From assembly GCA_019426215.1 (NCBI GenBank), contig CM033391.1, forward strand, positions 18,216,708 to 18,280,707: a stretch of DNA of 64,000 nt. The letters are read 5' to 3'. The position numbers were made by a program, and so were the translations under genes. Below, one piece after another: positions 60,201-64,000 of this stretch. The number at the start of each line of letters is the position of its first letter. Position 1 is the first letter of the stretch. This DNA comes from Buddleja alternifolia (lineage: Eukaryota; Streptophyta; Magnoliopsida; Lamiales; Scrophulariaceae). The notes beneath the pieces are model-generated. The model had not been told where the DNA came from, ran no database searches, and was given only the letters and a program-made list of their open reading frames with translations.

Positions 60201-60508
60201 AACAAGTGTTTTTTGTCACTGATCCTATTGATAAGAGGTGGTCTATTGTTTTATGGGCAAATAAAAATACTTGTATTGAGGATGATGGTCTAGATAGTGA
60301 AGATGATGGAGGAAATCCTACCTTAAGTGATTCACAATCAACTGATGGTGATGATGACTTGGATATTAGTGATGATGAATTGTATATGCGTCAAGATCAC
60401 CAAGAGGGGATATGGATTAATCCTTCAGTTCATCGGCGTACTAAAAAAAATGGTCGTACTCATGGGAAGCAAAAGACTACTAAGCCAACGATAAAAAGGA
60501 AACGATGA
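57233..60508 (+). CDS. CACTA transposase (TNP2/TnpD type), 1091 aa, intact
   Basis: One uninterrupted frame. Order: Transpos_assoc-like domain at residues 1-80 (CPCLRCCFGKR, LQDHLVCHGI), Transposase_21 core at about 200-500 with likely acidic active-site residues D310 (LATDGMNPHG), D403 (TINDFPARANLEG) and E530 (IMHIEKNIFDS), a CPKCG pair near 220 and CGCPIC near 420, then DUF4218-like (about 610-740: MKTHDCHVIMDHLLPIA, YPAERYMKVLKGYVKNR) and DUF4216-like regions (about 900-1000). It ends in an acidic tract and a Lys/Arg-rich tail suited to nuclear import. The enzyme cuts and pastes CACTA elements through their termini. Length is normal for the family and no stop or frameshift is seen. Which residues form the true DDE triad is from family knowledge, not tested here. 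Confidence 0.95.
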   Translation: MDRSWILADRMSKQYEKGVKEFIKFAAEHALDPNRITCPCLRCCFGKRISPGELQDHLVCHGIDKSYIRWTRHGESNVTSDDLGGTSYSSQDFNMNDFEPDRLEEMTNVIEEDLQNCPKMFDSLISDSKTPLYSGSKFTRLKVVLNLYKLKANNGWSDKSFTDLLGLVKSMLPEDNVLPNRTYEAKQMLTSIGMGYERIHACLNDCILFRSDYASLKACPKCGASRYKKNGSVPVKTMWYLPIIPRFRRMYSSVELAKDLTWHADRRLVERIEDDNIRHPSDSPQWKKIDDDFPEFGEEPRNLRLVLATDGMNPHGLQSSSHSTWPVILMIYNLPPSRCMKREHIMMPILISGPKQPGNDIDVYLAPLIEDLKVLWETGVQVYDEFRKKSFNLRVVLFGTINDFPARANLEGYGVHGQCGCPICVGNTDQYRLPHSQKYAFQGHRRWLNRNHRYRRWKKAFNGNIEERRAPNCLTGEDVFDKVKDLDIKFGKTFARDLTKTGWKKKSIFFELPYWKSLHVRHFLDIMHIEKNIFDSVIGTLLNVPGKTKDGVKARLDLVEMKIRGKLAPTKKGKRTYLPPAAHTLSRKEKIVFCEFLNGVKVPEGYSSNINSLVSMKDLKLKHMKTHDCHVIMDHLLPIAIRAILPKKVRETITRLCFFFKAMWSKVFNPEQFPALQKQIVITLCELEMYFPPAFFDMMTHLPIHLVRETQLCGPAFMRSMYPAERYMKVLKGYVKNRSRPEGCIVERFIVDEAITFCTEYLADSNVAELPKSHVVGGRTEGESVIGKQLVSVPFTQREQAHLYVLHNTDEVDPYVEEHKDQLRIFNPMKSESWILREHNKTFIDWFRKHMKEKQKENPLSISEKLTQLSMGPNRLVFCYSGYRINGRTFYTKDQDDRSTMQNSGVSLVAQAMHISSAKDNNPIFADQSYYGVIELIWELDYSLFRVPVFGCMWVDNKNGVDNSEIGFTRVDLERVGYKDESFILASQAKQVFFVTDPIDKRWSIVLWANKNTCIEDDGLDSEDDGGNPTLSDSQSTDGDDDLDISDDELYMRQDHQEGIWINPSVHRRTKKNGRTHGKQKTTKPTIKRKR

Positions 60509-60803
60509 AAGGTATTTGAATTTTTTTACACACTTTGTCAATGTTTCACTAAGGTATACAGTCTTGTATTATACATGTTGTTTCTTTTATGTTTTTATCT
60601 CTTATTCGTGTATGAGTTAGTGCGTCTGCTCTCTTCTTTTAATGAATTAATGAAATTCATGTTGGTATTAATGAATTGAGAAATTATGTTGGTATATAAA
60701 ACTAACTTCTGTATTTTTAACTTTTGTAGGTCGATACCGTATACCACCATTGTCACGCTCTTCTCCACGTCTACCACCGCCACCACTACCACCACCACTG
60801 TAA

Positions 60804-60859
<56 letters not shown>

Positions 60860-61190
60860 AGATAACGAGTGTAGCCTGTTTATTGGTATTCTGCTTTATG
60901 TGATCCAATTGGTGATCAATATTTATATTTAGTTGCTGAAAATATGATGTTTTATTTGTATTTTTATGTGATTTGTGTGATTCAACTGGTGATCAATATT
61001 TGTAATTGCTGTTGTTGGTTGGGTTTATTGGGGAAGATTAAGTCGAGAACTTGGTAGAAATTTTTGCGTCGTTACTCTGTCAAATTTTTCCTAGAAATAT
61101 TGAGAATGAATTTAACATCTAATTTATTATTGCCTATTAAATCTGCCAAATTTCTTATAGTTAATGTAAATTGTTTGCTTTTGTAGGTCG
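60509..61190 (+). other. Spacer and leader between the two CACTA genes
   Basis: Holds a CT/TA microsatellite (60807-60859) and, at 60900-61095, a second copy of the leader block found before the transposase (ccaattggtgatcaatattt, then gattaagtcgagaacttgg). Two tttgtaggtcgat phrases (60724-60736 and 61181-61193) look like acceptor sites, the second directly before the next ATG. Confidence 0.7.
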
Positions 61191-64000
61191 ATGGCTTCAG
61201 ATCCTGCTGACAATTATCCCGATAAGGATGTACATGCATCAAATAGCAGTACTGACAAGGAGGTACGGAGAGGTATCACTGTTATGAGGAAAGTTTACAT
61301 GGCCAGAAGTAAAGGCATAAAGCTACCTATCGGCTGGAACAGCAGAGGCCAACCAGTTGACCCCAACAAACAATTATTTGTTGGTTATATAGGGTGCATG
61401 GCTCGACAGAAGGTGTCAATTGTCGAAAATAATTGGCGAAAAGTGGAAAAATCTCAAAAAGAAGCAATTTGGGATGAAGTAGCGGTAATTTGGAGTTTAT
61501 TATGCTTTCTATTTTTTGTTTAGTTAATGCTTTATTAAGTTTATTTTCTTATATATTTCGTTGGTTGTTTTTTCTAGCGGGCATTTGATATTGAAGATGA
61601 TAGAAAAAAATTCGTACTAGCAGAAGCTGGGAAGCTATTACGTAATTTTAGGAGTCTCTTGACTAGAGCGTGGTTATGGGATGCTAATGGGATCATTAAT
61701 AAAAGTCCACCCCCAAAATATGAGATATCTCAAGACGACTGGACGACATTTGTAAATATTCGCTTAACTGAAGAGTTTCAGGTAGTCATTTTAATTTACC
61801 ATTTCATTTGTTTATTATTGCATTTATATTTAATTAATACTTTGATTATGTAATAAACAGCAAACAAGTACGGGAAATCAGGGAAGAGCGAAGGATCCTG
61901 AGTATCCTTACAGGAAATCACGTCTTGGACTTGCTCTTGTGGAGCAAATTGAGGTATGCAGTTAAAATAAATCCTTACAGTGAATCTTTATAATTTTTTA
62001 TAATAAATTCCTTGTTTATCAAAATATAGAGGAATAAAAGAAGGGATTCGGGGTCCGACTGCACAGAGGTGCCACGAGCAGACGTGTGGAGGATTGCGCA
62101 TTCCGATAAAATGAATGAAGTTGGCAACGACAATGTTAGAAGAGTATTGAATGAAATGGTGAGTAACTAATTGGTTGTATGTTTGTTTTGAAATACTTTT
62201 GAAAGAACAAAGTTTCATTAATATTTTTTTTTTAAATTCATTATTACAGGAGAGCATTTCAGGGGAGAGTACTAGCCATACTACTATAGAACAGAGAAGT
62301 CAAAATGATCGATTGGCTAAAGCTCTCAAAAAAAGTGAGCATCCGGGTCGGGTCAGAGGTGTTGGCTTTGGGGTCTCACAGAGAGAGTATTTTAAGGACC
62401 TAAAGTCTGCTAAAGATATGGAGGTAGAAAACTTGAAAAACATGGTGTTTGGTCTCACCCAATCATTAACTACCTTGCAACGCCGGTTTGACAATATGGA
62501 GTCGTCTAGGTCTGGTCAGCCGACACATGAAGATGATCAGGTGATATCTTTAAAAGATAGCTGCCCTGAACCTGTTAAAATCCTTCCTGAGGTAATAATT
62601 TAAACTTGAGTCTTTAATTATGTAACTTGCGACTCTCTATTTCTATAAAATTTTCTAATATAATATAGGTTAAGGCGCCATGTCAGTTAGCACTTTCCTC
62701 GCCCTCATATCGTGTGGTGGCTAAAGGACTGATGTTCAATCGACAATCGGATAGAACACTTCACAATCGCCTATTATCCACCACACTTGTGAAAGTGCAA
62801 ATTAACACCGCAATTGAGAAGAATACACCTCTACCCATCCCTCTGAATGATGAAATAGTCTCCATTTCTAATGCTGTGGGTACCTATGTTGCTTGGCCTA
62901 TGAGTCTTGTTATTGTCACTGATGCACCGGTATGTAATCAATATCTAGCCATTATTAAATTATAATAATTGTTTGAGATCACTAAATGTATTTTGGTGTG
63001 TAACATTCAAATTTTATTTTCTTTGCTTATATAGTCTCTTGAATCATCCAAATCATTAAACAAGCAGAAATCAGGGACTTCAAAGCACTCAGTTGTCAAA
63101 CCAGCACCTCCATTGGCCAAGTCTGCAGGTGAAGGTGACAGATTTGAAGACATTGTACTAGATGGACTCCCAAATGACCTTTTAATTCTTGGGAAGTACA
63201 TGAATATTATGCCTCCTGATAAGCAGATCACTACAAGCATGGACGAAGCAATTATGAATCATGTATATCCAGAGTTTGTAGGGAGAGAGGAGATCTGTCA
63301 CCTTCTATGTCAACAAGAGATAGGAGCATCTCTTATATCTTTTTACATGAAGTAAGTTTTTTAATTATTTTTATTGTACCTGAAATATAATTATTTTTGT
63401 TATTCGAAATTTATTTTTTATTCTCAATTTAGGCATTTATGGGTTACTTATGTGACCCCCACAAGGAAAGAAAATCTTTTCGGATTCCTTTGCCCACATT
63501 TTATATCTGCCGAAGCAAGTATGGAAGTAACTCTTCAAGTGCAGTACATAGCAGATTCTATGATACGGAGTGCACCACTGAATAAGTTATTTCTTGCACC
63601 TTATAACACCGGGTAAATACTCATCTTTAATTTATAGAACTTGTTAAAACCGCTAAACAAATTTTAAACTTAAATATATTTTGAATGCATTTAGAGGACA
63701 TTGGGTATTGCTTGCAATTGATCCATTTCAAGAGATAGTTTACTATCTGGATTCTGTGCACGGTGAATCGGACAACCGAATTGAAATGAAAGAAAAAATC
63801 AATCAGTAAGTTTTTCGTTCAATCAATGTTTCAATAATATTGAGTATTTTTTTTAATTGATACGAATCTTTTTAGATTACAAATAATTACTTGTTTTTTT
63901 TTATATATTTTCTTATTTTTTATATATTTTTATAGGGCTGTGCATGATTTTCGTGCAACTTGCAACAACCGTGTGAAGAAATTCAAAAATATGGCCTGTC
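61191..64000 (+). CDS. CACTA second gene: transposase_24-like N-terminus with Ulp1-like protease, partial
   Basis: Exons that join in frame: 61191-61484, 61578-61781, 61861-61953, 62030-62158, 62250-62591, 62669-62929, 63035-63351, 63433-63612, 63695-63805 and 63936 to the edge; all introns are GT-AG. The first half (QLFVGYIGCMARQKVSIVENNWRKV is typical) matches the transposase_24/En-Spm-associated family and includes a coiled-coil-like stretch around 62400-62500 (MEVENLKNMVFGLTQSLTTL). The second half carries a C48/Ulp1-type cysteine-protease core: GGHWVLLAIDP with the catalytic His (63699), then YYLDSVHG with the Asp; the catalytic Cys should lie beyond base 64000. Such proteins accompany CACTA transposases in plants; the protease role in transposition is unproven. 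No stop is seen in any exon. It follows the transposase on the same strand, 683 bases downstream. Confidence 0.8.

Larger units (their letters stand above)
55488..64000 (+). mobile_element. CACTA (En/Spm) DNA transposon, left part
   Basis: The left terminus CACTACTACAAAAAG is followed by subterminal repeats, a leader, an intact TNP2-type transposase gene and a second gene that runs off the window. The right terminus and the 3-base target duplication partner (cta at 55485-55487) lie outside. The uninterrupted transposase frame suggests a young, possibly active copy. Confidence 0.92.

Noticed and set aside
1..64000. CRISPR array, tRNA/rRNA gene or bacterial operon
   Set aside because: The repeats found are LTRs, minisatellites or transposon ends. 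The cloverleaf-like match at 36917-36941 is a primer-binding site, not a tRNA gene.

Overview
This is nuclear DNA of a flowering plant, most likely a eudicot. The evidence is two CYP71-type cytochrome P450 genes with the single intron position usual for that family, GT-AG introns throughout, very AT-rich intergenic DNA, and plant-type transposons (Ty1/copia, Ty3/gypsy, L1-type LINE, MULE-like elements and CACTA/En-Spm). No bacterial operon, CRISPR array, rRNA or tRNA gene was seen. Most of the window is transposon DNA, much of it nested. The species cannot be fixed from sequence alone.

Layout. 1-2417: a Ty1/copia element on the minus strand (5' LTR, primer-binding site, gag, protease, start of integrase), with three in-frame stops and cut by the window edge. 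2418-4921: AT-rich DNA with a MITE-like element and a duplicated block. 4922-7296 and 13638-16210: two complete, same-strand CYP71-clan P450 genes (502 and 518 aa after splicing), clearly paralogous. Between them lies a complete 4.4 kb non-autonomous LTR retrotransposon (8134-12542) with a perfect 5-bp target duplication. 16826-20245: three non-autonomous inverted-repeat DNA transposons, two of them with target duplications.

21.1-36.0 kb: one L1-type LINE (ORF1, ORF2, poly-A tail) broken by a solo LTR in its endonuclease (23317-24765) and by a 7.3 kb LARD-like LTR element in its reverse transcriptase (26772-34032, target duplication ATCAC). The latter has a rearranged, partly doubled 5' LTR. 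36.6-47.9 kb: a degenerate Ty3/gypsy chromovirus-like element, itself invaded by a 3'-truncated Ty1/copia element (36996 to about 41404) and by a solo LTR (42318-44173, target duplication GCCAT) that splits the gag zinc knuckle.

47.9-55.4 kb: low-density DNA holding what looks like a small host gene on the minus strand. Six exons join in one 184-codon frame; I do not recognise the protein. 55488 to the window end: the left part of a CACTA element. It has its CACTA terminus, subterminal repeats including two 37-bp palindromes, an uninterrupted 1091-aa TNP2-type transposase, and a second multi-exon gene ending in a Ulp1-like cysteine-protease domain that runs off the window.

Working together: the two P450s are the only genes here with a clear metabolic role, as ER-anchored monooxygenases, probably in specialised metabolism. 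The CACTA transposase and its partner gene form one transposition unit, and its left end lies about 160 bp upstream of the start codon of the unidentified minus-strand gene. I found no convincing new defence or regulatory system. The most unusual items are the duplicated leader shared by both CACTA genes, the rearranged LARD LTR, the gag-only element between the P450s, and the unidentified minus-strand gene.
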